From positions 1 to 6,048 of the forward strand of contig JAGQKX010000044.1 in the NCBI GenBank assembly GCA_020429905.1: a stretch of DNA of 6,048 nt, given 5' to 3'. The stretch is from a candidate division WWE3 bacterium (GTDB lineage: Bacteria; Patescibacteriota; 4484-211; JAGQKX01). Below are positions 1-5,616 of the stretch, piece by piece (the stretch's first letter is position 1; every line of letters starts with the position of its first letter). The notes under the pieces were generated by a model. It worked only from the letters and a program-made list of their open reading frames with translations, had not been told where the DNA came from and ran no database searches. The position numbers were made by a program, and so were the translations under genes.

Positions 1-230
1 ACCAGCATATATAGCGAAAATACGATAAAAACCCCACATGCTGCAAAAATCAGCAAATCTCCAAATTGAAATGCAAATATAATTTTTGTTGCAATAATGA
101 CGATTACCATCACCGTCATTGCAAGGTTTCCTCTTCCATTCGCCGCCAATCCACCAACAATTCCCATGGTTACGATTCCGGCCCAAAAGCCGATAATCAA
201 CCACGTGATGTGACCACTTGTTACTTCCAT
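1..230 (-). CDS. Small multi-pass membrane protein, C-terminus cut by window edge
   Basis: The frame is open from an ATG at 228-230 on the minus strand to the window edge, giving 76 codons with no stop. The start is well supported. An AAAGGAG Shine-Dalgarno lies at 239-245, 8 nt before the ATG. The protein begins MEVTSGHITW and shows hydrophobic segments at roughly residues 9-29, 36-53 and 57-76, with a short polar turn (NGRGN) after the first. The first segment is glycine-rich. It follows the 139-residue membrane protein on the same strand after 69 nt, with no promoter recognised between them, so the two are probably co-transcribed and may work together in the membrane. I do not recognise the family. 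Function is unknown; the membrane location is inferred from hydrophobicity. Confidence 0.72.
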   Translation of the reverse strand, partial: MEVTSGHITWLIIGFWAGIVTMGIVGGLAANGRGNLAMTVMVIVIIATKIIFAFQFGDLLIFAACGVFIVFSLYML

Positions 231-255
231 GGTCTACTCTCCTTTGAACGAATGA

Positions 256-279
256 GAGCGGGGAATGGGTACCCCGCTC
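256..279 (-). other. GC-rich stem-loop in intergenic mRNA
   Basis: GAGCGGGG (256-263) and CCCCGCTC (272-279) form a perfect 8-bp stem with an 8-nt loop. On the minus-strand transcript it sits between the stop of the 139-residue gene and the Shine-Dalgarno of the next gene. No T-run follows it in the minus direction, so it is not a classical intrinsic terminator there. It may act as a processing or stability element that sets different levels for the two cistrons. In the plus direction only a weak T-rich stretch (gattttct) follows, and no plus-strand gene lies upstream. Confidence 0.6.
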
Positions 280-299
280 AGATTTTCTAACAATCAGCC

Positions 300-719
300 T
301 TAGCCGACCAGACCAATAGAAACCAGCCAAGTAAAGATGACTGAACCAAGGTAGATCAAACCACCAAGGGCAATCATCCCCCAAGACAGGGCTTCACTCC
401 GATAGCGTACATACAGCCAAATCGCCAACGGCGATGCAACGGCACTCAAGGCACCTATAACAGAGATGCCAATAAAAACCGCCGCAATGGCAATACAAAC
501 ACTGTACAGGGCCATGATCCAAATCATGAGGCCATCATATCCCCACCGGCGTTCAACATAATGGCACGTTACGTAACCAAAAGCTGTACCCAGCGGAGTG
601 GCGATGGCAAGCGCAGACAGCAAGCTTAAGACGACTGCAAAAAACACAATCCCTATAGCTAAACCGCCAGCGACACCACCAGTTAACGCAGATAAACCGA
701 ACAAATTTTGCACTGTCAT
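300..719 (-). CDS. Four-span membrane protein of unknown function
   Basis: This is a 139-residue protein starting MTVQNLFGLS. The ATG at 717-719 is chosen because AAAAAAGGAG (728-737) lies 8 nt upstream. A longer frame begins at 827 but has no ribosome-binding site and would add a polar segment in front of the hydrophobic core. Hydrophobic stretches lie at about residues 21-50, 63-80, 83-104 and 113-137, which fits four membrane spans. The first is rich in Gly, Ala and Leu. A polar, charged loop (CHYVERRWGYDG) separates spans 1 and 2, and YVRYRSE lies between spans 3 and 4. A promoter with a roughly 125-nt structured leader lies upstream. The following gene is another membrane protein. No family was recognised and function is unknown. 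It is an unlikely shadow because the Shine-Dalgarno, promoter and composition agree. Confidence 0.8.
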   Translation of the reverse strand: MTVQNLFGLSALTGGVAGGLAIGIVFFAVVLSLLSALAIATPLGTAFGYVTCHYVERRWGYDGLMIWIMALYSVCIAIAAVFIGISVIGALSAVASPLAIWLYVRYRSEALSWGMIALGGLIYLGSVIFTWLVSIGLVG

Positions 720-724
720 GATCG

Positions 725-844
725 TTACTCCTTTTTTGATACTGCGGGACTGATCAAGCCCCTGTTGGTCTTTCGACCGCTGATAAAGGTTGTTAAAGTA
801 CCCGAAAACCGGGTCTGCAAAACACATATTTTTATGTCTTGCAT
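725..844 (-). CDS. Possible leaderless leader peptide (39 residues)
   Basis: A 39-codon frame starts with ATG at 842-844 and ends with TAA at 725-727, 5 nt before the next ATG. The A of its ATG lies exactly 7 nt after the -10 box TATAAT (851-856), so it coincides with the predicted transcription start. It has no Shine-Dalgarno and would have to be translated as a leaderless message. The peptide starts MQDIKICVLQTRF and ends AVSKKE. Composition is unremarkable: no run of a single amino acid as in classical attenuator peptides, and no membrane span. A 40-codon open frame can arise by chance, so coding status is uncertain. The position of both ends (start at the predicted transcription start, stop on the Shine-Dalgarno) is the main argument for it. 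Confidence 0.28.
   Translation of the reverse strand: MQDIKICVLQTRFSGTLTTFISGRKTNRGLISPAVSKKE
728..737 (-). promoter_or_regulatory. Strong Shine-Dalgarno that fixes the start at 719
   Basis: AAAAAAGGAG on the minus strand lies 8 nt before the ATG at 719. It decides the start of the 139-residue membrane protein against the longer frame from 827. The TAA stop of a possible leader ORF (725-727) directly abuts the GGAG, so ribosomes ending there would cover this site. Confidence 0.8.
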
Positions 845-850
845 GACCTT

Positions 851-879
851 ATTATACTATAGGATAAGCCAATATTCAA
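851..879 (-). promoter_or_regulatory. Sigma70-type promoter for the membrane-protein operon
   Basis: On the minus strand TTGAAT (874-879) and a perfect TATAAT (851-856) are separated by exactly 17 bp. The predicted transcription start is near 844. It would drive the 139-residue membrane protein and the partial gene after it. It lies just downstream of the end of the rmuC unit, which fits a transcription-unit boundary. Confidence 0.7.
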
Positions 880-901
880 GTGTATTCGTTGTGGTTGTAG
901 G

Positions 902-929
902 AAAAAATAGAAATTAGACTAGTTTTCTA
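902..929 (-). terminator. Weak AT-rich intrinsic terminator candidate
   Basis: Read on the minus strand, TAGAAA (924-929) and TTTCTA (908-913) form a 6-bp inverted repeat with a 10-nt loop, followed at once by six T (902-907). The stem overlaps the TAG stop (919-921) of the 77-residue gene. The stem is short and AU-rich, so termination may be inefficient. The position between the end of the rmuC unit and the next promoter supports it. Confidence 0.42.
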
Positions 930-1152
930 GGAGGTTTTGATACTCGTCAATGATTTCTTCTGTCAGTTTTATTCGACCTTCCAAAACTTTACGCTTAAAA
1001 AATTTGTACTCAGAGGCAGCATCCTCGTGGATCACTCGGCCTCCGCCTCCTTTTTTGACTAATTCATTATATTTTTGGGTTAATTCTTCTAACTCAGCCT
1101 GATAACTTTGAATTTTTTCTTTAATTTGTTTAGCGGTTAGAGAGGCTGTCAT
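919..1152 (-). CDS. Small helical (coiled-coil-like) protein coupled to rmuC
   Basis: This 77-residue protein is highly charged, rich in Lys and Glu, and lacks a membrane span or signal peptide. Two predicted helices (about residues 6-34 and 44-76) with heptad-like hydrophobic spacing are joined by a glycine hinge (KKGGGGRV, 33-40), suggesting a helical hairpin or a short dimeric coiled coil. The ATG at 1150-1152 lies only 3 nt after the rmuC stop, with no clear Shine-Dalgarno, so translation is probably coupled to rmuC. A weak terminator overlaps its stop. The family was not recognised. The tight linkage suggests a partner or regulator of RmuC, but this is inference. Confidence 0.72.
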   Translation of the reverse strand: MTASLTAKQIKEKIQSYQAELEELTQKYNELVKKGGGGRVIHEDAASEYKFFKRKVLEGRIKLTEEIIDEYQNLLEN

Positions 1153-1155
1153 AGG

Positions 1156-2223
1156 TTAGAACGGCTCTTCGGACTTGGATTCCATGGGTAATTGTTCAGG
1201 CAGCTCTTCAGTAACTGACTCACCGAGCATGTGCATATTTTCAATTTTGGCGGTCAGGTTATTAAAACTTGTCTGAGCTGAATCGGCTTTGGATTTGGCA
1301 TTCGAAAGGTGTGTGAGTAAGACGCGAAAATCTTCCCCAAAACGATTAGTGTCTTGCTCAATAGCCCGGATTGAACGCATGATCATCTGTGCTCGTTCTT
1401 CTATTTTTTTCCCTTCGAGACCAATCAAGATCACCTTGAGATAATGATTAAATTGATTCGGGGAGACGACCACAATGCGATTTTCGTGTGCATACTCAAG
1501 CACCTCGGGTGTATTCACTACAATTTCATACGCGACCGATTCTGAAGGAACATACATCAGCGCAAAATCAAGCGTACCTTCTTCTGGCAAGATATATTTC
1601 GTGGCAATCGCTCGAATATGTTTCCTCACGTCATTAATGAAATCTTTACGAGCCCGATCTTTTTCGGCTTCATTCTCTAGACTAACCATTTTCCGAAAAT
1701 TTTCCATCGGGAACTTAGAGTCAATTGGAATAATTCCACGATCTGTCTTTACCGCCGCATCAACAATAGTGCCATTTCTAAACGTATGCTGTAAGGCAAA
1801 ATTGTCGTGTGGAATTGTTTGCTCGAGCATGTCTTTGAGGATCTGCTCCCCAAGATTTCCACGTAATTTGGGGCTTCGCAAAAATTCTTGTAACCCTTGC
1901 ATATGGCGGCCAATCTCACTCATCTCCCCAATCGCTTTATTTACGTCCTGCATTGATTTACTAACGTTTCCGATGACCTTGGCTGCATTATCAAGTCGTT
2001 CGTTTATTCCTTTGTTTGAATGATCAAGACGATCTTGCATCTCTTTCCGCGTTTGCTTTGTCTCTTCCATCATTGACTCGACCCATTCTTTCATGAGTTT
2101 CATCTGTTCTTTATCAGCATCCTGACGATGCATCATTTGTTGGAGTTGCTGTTTAAAAAAATAAACAAGCCCGCCAAACCCTACCAAGATTACGGCCAAA
2201 GTGATCATAGTTTGAGAATCCAT
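1156..2223 (-). CDS. rmuC: DNA recombination protein RmuC homologue
   Basis: RmuC proteins are membrane-anchored, nuclease-like proteins known for limiting DNA inversion at short inverted repeats; biochemical activity is poorly defined. With the start at 2223 the protein has 355 residues. It has an N-terminal membrane span (about 6-23), a long coiled coil (about 25-115), then the RmuC domain: RGNLGE (121-126), VDAAV (154-158), IDSKF (167-171, the PD-(D/E)XK-like core with D168 and K170) and YVPSE (224-228). A helical tail and an acidic end follow. It is somewhat shorter than the E. coli protein, mainly in the coiled coil. The same frame runs up to an ATG at 2292. I prefer 2223 because the span then begins at once and a promoter would otherwise lie inside the gene. 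The ATG at 2208 is also possible. There is no Shine-Dalgarno at any of the three. The 77-residue gene follows after 3 nt. Confidence 0.93.
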   Translation of the reverse strand: MDSQTMITLAVILVGFGGLVYFFKQQLQQMMHRQDADKEQMKLMKEWVESMMEETKQTRKEMQDRLDHSNKGINERLDNAAKVIGNVSKSMQDVNKAIGEMSEIGRHMQGLQEFLRSPKLRGNLGEQILKDMLEQTIPHDNFALQHTFRNGTIVDAAVKTDRGIIPIDSKFPMENFRKMVSLENEAEKDRARKDFINDVRKHIRAIATKYILPEEGTLDFALMYVPSESVAYEIVVNTPEVLEYAHENRIVVVSPNQFNHYLKVILIGLEGKKIEERAQMIMRSIRAIEQDTNRFGEDFRVLLTHLSNAKSKADSAQTSFNNLTAKIENMHMLGESVTEELPEQLPMESKSEEPF

Positions 2224-2326
2224 AGTGGTTACATTGTATTCAGGTTGTCCTAGAGAAACAATAGCAACAAATGTATACTGTCTCCCTTGCATCGGGCTAC
2301 TGAGTACGATACCTTTTTAGATACAG
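2224..2326. promoter_or_regulatory. Divergent intergenic region between rmuC and the 137-residue gene
   Basis: This 103-bp stretch separates the two divergent halves of the window. It holds the rmuC promoter. A 7-bp inverted repeat (TTGCATC at 2287-2293, GATGCAA at 2326-2332) spans the plus-strand start region. A short palindrome TACTGAGTA lies at 2298-2306. I see no convincing plus-strand -35/-10 pair. TACGAT (2305-2310) is the best -10 candidate but has no -35 at the right distance. Confidence 0.45.
2233..2261 (-). promoter_or_regulatory. Promoter directly in front of rmuC
   Basis: On the minus strand TTGTTT (2256-2261) and TACAAT (2233-2238) are 17 bp apart. The -10 box matches consensus at five of six bases and the -35 box is weak. 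Only 9 nt separate the -10 box from the ATG at 2223, so the predicted mRNA has a leader of 0-3 nt. This fits the missing Shine-Dalgarno. Confidence 0.5.
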
Positions 2327-2740
2327 ATGCAACGATATCATATTCCCATTGTCATACTCGGACTGGTCTCTACGTTTGTTTTGTACCTTGTTTATACCCA
2401 ACGATCTCCCTTTGTTACGGGTGATGAAGTGGAGATACTGGTTCTCGATACAACTTCTATTGTCTATTTTTTAACAGCTCTATTTTTGACAAGTTTTTCG
2501 TGGATTGCTATTTCTTTGTACTTTTTATACCGAATTATCAATCGTCACGGCCTAAAACGAGTACAAACCAGACAGTCACTCAAAATAGGGATTCTCGCTG
2601 CCGCTGGCATTACGGGGATGGCCGCTCTAAAAATTACTCAAGCGCTCAATATCGTCACGGGACTGTTGTTATGGGCAACACTCGCAGCGATCGTTTGGTC
2701 CACCAGAAACGCTTCTAACGAAATGATTAATGAAGCTTAA
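2327..2740 (+). CDS. Four-span membrane protein of unknown function
   Basis: This is a 137-residue protein that starts MQRYHIPIVIL; the ATG at 2327 is the only early one. Hydrophobic segments lie at about 6-24, 44-71, 86-103 and 106-124. The segment after span 1 is acidic (TGDEVEILVLD), and a basic loop (NRHGLKRVQTRQSLK, 72-86) lies between spans 2 and 3, which places that loop in the cytoplasm by the positive-inside rule. The RQSLKIGIL stretch leading into span 3 resembles a pattern I associate with small hypothetical membrane proteins of Patescibacteria; this is recall, not a search. No Shine-Dalgarno precedes the start. It is divergent from rmuC and 47 nt upstream of metG, which has its own promoter. 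No function can be assigned. Confidence 0.75.
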   Translation: MQRYHIPIVILGLVSTFVLYLVYTQRSPFVTGDEVEILVLDTTSIVYFLTALFLTSFSWIAISLYFLYRIINRHGLKRVQTRQSLKIGILAAAGITGMAALKITQALNIVTGLLLWATLAAIVWSTRNASNEMINEA

Positions 2741-2752
2741 GTATAAGATTTG

Positions 2753-2781
2753 TTGATCTTATCGACAATTTCGCCTACAAT
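2753..2781 (+). promoter_or_regulatory. Promoter for metG, apparently leaderless
   Basis: TTGATC (2753-2758) and TACAAT (2776-2781) are exactly 17 bp apart, with four and five matches to consensus. Just 6 nt lie between the -10 box and the metG ATG, so the predicted transcription start, 7 nt after the -10, is the A of the ATG itself. No Shine-Dalgarno is present, consistent with a leaderless message. Confidence 0.6.
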
Positions 2782-2787
2782 TCGCTC

Positions 2788-4236
2788 ATGGACAAACAAA
2801 AATTCCTAATTACCACCGCTATTGATTATTGCAACGACGTTATTCATGTCGGTCATGCGTATGAAAAACTATTGGCCGATGCGCTTGCTCGGTACTATCG
2901 CCTTACGCATGAAGCTAAAAATGTCTATTTTTTGACAGGTACCGATGAGCACGGCACCACCAACGAAAAAGCCGCCCAAAAACGAGGCATTTCGACCGAA
3001 GAACACGTTACCGAGATTTCGCAAAAAGACCAGGCACAAATTGACTCGTTAAACGTTTCGTATGATCGTTTCATCAGAACGACAGATTCAGATCACGTAC
3101 AAATCGCGGCGGATTTTTATCAAAAAGCCGTCGATAACGGCGATATTTATAAGGGAACATATGAAGGACTCTACTGCGAATCGTGCGAATCGTACAAAAC
3201 GCTGACTGAATTAGACGAAAATGGTCAATGCCCCCTCCACCCAACCAAAGAAATTCAGAAATACGAAGAAGAAAACTACTTTTTTGCCTGGTCGAAGTAC
3301 CAAGACTTTTTGTTGGATTTGATCGAATCGAACAAAATCCAGGTGTTACCAGATGGTAAACGATCAGAGATGCTCGCATTTTTGAGAGAAGGGCTTCAAG
3401 ATATCCCGGTTACTCGACCCAAATACAAACTCCCCTGGGGGATTACCGCACCAAATGACGAGGATCACGTTTTGTATGTTTGGTTTGATGCTCTGATTAA
3501 CTATTTCACTGCTGGCTCTCAGAATAATCTTTGGAACGACGAAACATTTATTATTCACTTCGTGGGCAAAGACATTGCACGTTGGCACGTCTTACTGTGG
3601 CCAGCTATGCTCCAAAGTGCTGGATATCAGCTTCCCGATACAGTCTACGTTCATGGATTTATGAACCTCAACGGACAAAAAATTAGTAAATCACGCGGCA
3701 ACGTCATTGCTCCCTCAGAACTCGTGGATAAATATGGGGCTGACGCTGTTCGGTATTATCTGCTCAAGCACGGACCAATCGTGGAAGACGTTGATATTTC
3801 TATCCCCCAATTCGAGGAAGTCTATACTGCTGATTTGGCCAATGGATTGGGAAACCTGGTGGCTCGCACGGCAAAGGTCTTAGAAAAAGCAGGCTATCAA
3901 ACTAAACCAGCTGATTATTCGCAGTACCCACAGACGCCTGAAATGGAATCACGGTGGAGTGAGTATCGAGCCGACCAAGTGGCGATCTTAATCTGGGAAA
4001 AAATTCGAGATTTGGATAAATATATTGACGAAACTAAACCTTGGGAATTGCTCAAATCCAACGAGGTCCTTTCGGCTGAAAATAGCAATGTCTGGGAAAA
4101 GTTAACTGTCGAAATTCGTGAGATCGCCCAACTGGTTGAGCCATTTATTCCTGACGCGGCAGCAAAAATAAAAGCCCAATTCGCCGGGACATCAATTGCA
4201 TCGACAGAGGGTTTGTTTCCACGGCTTACGTCGTAA
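2788..4236 (+). CDS. metG: Methionine--tRNA ligase (MetRS)
   Basis: This cytoplasmic enzyme charges tRNA-Met using ATP and supplies both initiator and elongator Met-tRNA. The protein has 482 residues. It is a class I synthetase with the HIGH-type motif HVGH (20-23), FLTGTDEHG (48-56), and the KMSKS-type motif KISKS (298-302) in VYVHGFMNLNGQKISKSRGN. A connective-peptide zinc knuckle is visible as C130-x2-C133 and C148-x2-H151. Conserved WFDAL (232-236) and WHVLLWPA (266-273) are present. The helical anticodon-binding domain occupies roughly 345-482, with DETKPWEL (414-421). There is no C-terminal Trbp111-like tRNA-binding domain, so it is a short, probably monomeric form. It has a dedicated promoter and an apparently leaderless start. 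It is followed by a 110-residue membrane protein and tsaD, probably on one mRNA. Confidence 0.97.
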   Translation: MDKQKFLITTAIDYCNDVIHVGHAYEKLLADALARYYRLTHEAKNVYFLTGTDEHGTTNEKAAQKRGISTEEHVTEISQKDQAQIDSLNVSYDRFIRTTDSDHVQIAADFYQKAVDNGDIYKGTYEGLYCESCESYKTLTELDENGQCPLHPTKEIQKYEEENYFFAWSKYQDFLLDLIESNKIQVLPDGKRSEMLAFLREGLQDIPVTRPKYKLPWGITAPNDEDHVLYVWFDALINYFTAGSQNNLWNDETFIIHFVGKDIARWHVLLWPAMLQSAGYQLPDTVYVHGFMNLNGQKISKSRGNVIAPSELVDKYGADAVRYYLLKHGPIVEDVDISIPQFEEVYTADLANGLGNLVARTAKVLEKAGYQTKPADYSQYPQTPEMESRWSEYRADQVAILIWEKIRDLDKYIDETKPWELLKSNEVLSAENSNVWEKLTVEIREIAQLVEPFIPDAAAKIKAQFAGTSIASTEGLFPRLTS

Positions 4237-4254
4237 GACGAATACACAAAATAT

Positions 4255-4587
4255 ATGTTTAGATCTCGACATTTTTTCACGTATTTTACAATTAGCCTCT
4301 TTTGTACAGATATCTCGTGGATTTTTTGGTACTTCAACCGGTTAGATCTGCCGAGCCAAATTCCCTTTAACTTTATGAATCGAATTGGGCCAGGTCAATT
4401 AATCAATGTGGAGGATCTTTGGCGGTATCCGCTCTATACCACTATCGCTTTGACCATAACAACACTTCTAGCCTGGTGGATGTGGAAAAAGGACAAATTA
4501 TACAGTCAATTAATTTTATCCTCTATGACCTTCTACAGTATTATCGCTTCACTTTCGTTGGTCAGAGTGGTATTGCTGTTCACCTAA
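4255..4587 (+). CDS. Small three-span membrane protein between metG and tsaD
   Basis: This is a 110-residue protein with hydrophobic segments at about 7-28, 58-77 and 88-109. The stretch between spans 1 and 2, LPSQIPFNFMNRIGPGQLI (32-50), resembles the Leu-Pro...Ile-Pro-x-His-Phe motif of DUF1648/SdpI-type membrane proteins, but with Asn in place of the usual His. It also resembles unnamed small CPR membrane proteins with an IPLHYN-like motif. Both comparisons are from memory. No Shine-Dalgarno precedes the ATG, which lies 18 nt after the metG stop in the same frame. The stop lies 3 nt before tsaD. Co-transcription with both is likely. A second frame overlaps at 4419-4622, but it lacks these features and would overrun tsaD. 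Function is unknown. Confidence 0.78.
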   Translation: MFRSRHFFTYFTISLFCTDISWIFWYFNRLDLPSQIPFNFMNRIGPGQLINVEDLWRYPLYTTIALTITTLLAWWMWKKDKLYSQLILSSMTFYSIIASLSLVRVVLLFT

Positions 4588-4590
4588 ACC

Positions 4591-5595
4591 ATGAAAATTC
4601 TCGCCATCGAGACGAGCTGTGACGAAACAAGCGCCGCTATTGTTGAAAACGGTGTAACCGTACTAAGCCACGAACTTGCCTCAAGTGCAAAATCACATAT
4701 CAAAACCGGTGGAATCGTGCCAGAAGTTGGCGCTCGTCAACAGATCATCTCCATCATGCCGACAATTCAAGCCGTAATGGACGGTTACTCTCCAGACCAA
4801 ATCGATGCCCTCGCCGTAACCGTCGGACCGGGTTTGATCGGATCTCTTTTGGTCGGTGTAGAAACCGCCAAAACACTCGCATGGGCTTGGGAGAAACCCT
4901 TAATTCCTGTTGACCATGTCGTTGCACATCTTTATTCAGCCTGGCTGTCAGATCCTACTCCTGAGCTACCCGCACTTGGACTCACCATTTCAGGTGGACA
5001 CACCGAATTTCTATTAATTAAAGACCATGGAGATATCCAATTTTTAGGTAGTACAAGGGACGACGCAGCTGGTGAAGCGTTTGATAAAATAGCCCGTTTG
5101 CTTAAAAGACCATATCCCGGTGGGCCACAAATTGAACAGATGGCAAAAGAAGGAAACCCTAATGCCGTCCCATTACCACGCCCGATGATCAATGAGGATT
5201 CATTAGAAATGTCATTTTCTGGATTAAAAACTGCGGTGAGAAACGCACGTGAGAGTGGAGAATACCAAGATTTCGATATTGCCGCCTCGTTTCAGCAAGC
5301 CGTGGTAGATGTATTAGTAGCAAAAACTGCGCGAGCCATTCAAGAATATCAGCCAAAATCGTTAATCATCGCCGGTGGGGTTGCCGCCAACACGGCAATT
5401 AGAGAAACCTTAACCAAAGAATTCTCACATTCCGCTGCCGTTCATGTTTCGCAGATGAGTCTCGCCGTCGATAACGCTGCGATCATCGGAAGCTATGCCT
5501 ACTTCAATAATCACCCCCAACCAATCACCGAAATTGATGCCGACCCTCTGTACCATGCTCGCCTCATTGGAACTAGCCGCAGTAAAAAGCTATAG
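4591..5595 (+). CDS. tsaD: tRNA N6-threonylcarbamoyladenosine transferase TsaD
   Basis: TsaD is the Kae1/Qri7-family catalytic subunit that moves the threonylcarbamoyl group from threonylcarbamoyl-AMP to A37 of ANN-decoding tRNAs; in bacteria it works with TsaB and TsaE. The 334-residue protein, of usual length, has an ASKHA fold with IETSCDET (6-13), GGIVPE (40-45), the metal ligands H109 and H113 (HVVAH), SGGHT (134-138), DDAAGEAFDK (157-166), YPGGP (175-179), FSGLKT (209-214), GGVAAN (262-267) and DNAA (294-297, D294 the third metal ligand). All catalytic elements appear intact. The region before D294 (SLAVDNAAIIG) differs from the common CTDNAAMIA form. The ATG is 3 nt after the preceding stop, without a Shine-Dalgarno, suggesting coupled translation. 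tsaB, tsaC and tsaE are not in the window. Confidence 0.97.
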   Translation: MKILAIETSCDETSAAIVENGVTVLSHELASSAKSHIKTGGIVPEVGARQQIISIMPTIQAVMDGYSPDQIDALAVTVGPGLIGSLLVGVETAKTLAWAWEKPLIPVDHVVAHLYSAWLSDPTPELPALGLTISGGHTEFLLIKDHGDIQFLGSTRDDAAGEAFDKIARLLKRPYPGGPQIEQMAKEGNPNAVPLPRPMINEDSLEMSFSGLKTAVRNARESGEYQDFDIAASFQQAVVDVLVAKTARAIQEYQPKSLIIAGGVAANTAIRETLTKEFSHSAAVHVSQMSLAVDNAAIIGSYAYFNNHPQPITEIDADPLYHARLIGTSRSKKL

Positions 5596-5603
5596 GGTAA
5601 AAA

Positions 5604-5612
5604 TGATATAAT
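5604..5612 (+). promoter_or_regulatory. Extended -10 promoter (P1) for the last gene
   Basis: TGA followed by TATAAT (5607-5612) is a perfect extended -10 element starting 9 nt after the tsaD stop. The -35 position is A-rich and poor, as is common for extended -10 promoters. The predicted start is near 5619, giving a leader of about 60 nt. Confidence 0.6.
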
Positions 5613-5616
5613 AGCA

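Larger units (their letters stand above)
720..844 (-). promoter_or_regulatory. Structured 5' leader with four predicted stem-loops
   Basis: On the minus-strand RNA, four local hairpins follow one another. (1) 816-843: outer stem TGCAA/TTGCA and inner stem ACATA/TATGT, with a 4-nt loop and a small internal loop. (2) 800-814: ACCCG/CGGGT. (3) 767-778: GGTC-GAAA-GACC, a GNRA-type tetraloop. (4) 746-762: GGGGCT/AGTCCC, six pairs including one G-U, with a 5-nt loop. The Shine-Dalgarno follows at 728-737 in an A-rich, unpaired-looking stretch. The series suggests a cis-regulatory leader, but I do not recognise any named riboswitch class. Pairing was read by eye and no folding energy was computed. 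Confidence 0.4.

Noticed and set aside
256..279. Hairpin as a plus-strand terminator
   Set aside because: No plus-strand gene lies upstream in the window, and the following T stretch is weak.
66..290. Plus-strand frame near the window start
   Set aside because: It is antisense to the partial membrane gene, which has a strong Shine-Dalgarno, and its peptide has no coherent hydrophobic pattern.
300..827. Longer version of the 139-residue membrane protein starting at 827
   Set aside because: No ribosome-binding site at 827, while AAAAAAGGAG sits at 8 nt before the ATG at 719. The extra 36 residues are polar and overlap the structured leader.
1475..2023. 182-codon plus-strand frame
   Set aside because: It lies wholly antisense inside rmuC, whose motifs are intact, and has no promoter or ribosome-binding site of its own.
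1156..2292. RmuC with the upstream start at 2292
   Set aside because: No Shine-Dalgarno, and the extension covers a plausible promoter. RmuC normally begins close to its membrane span, which fits 2223.
4225..4237. Palindrome CTTACG-T-CGTAAG at the metG stop
   Set aside because: The centre is a single base, too short for an RNA hairpin loop, and no T-run follows. It is probably incidental.
3915..4337. Minus-strand frame across the metG end and the 110-residue gene
   Set aside because: It is antisense to the MetRS anticodon-binding domain; no initiation signal.
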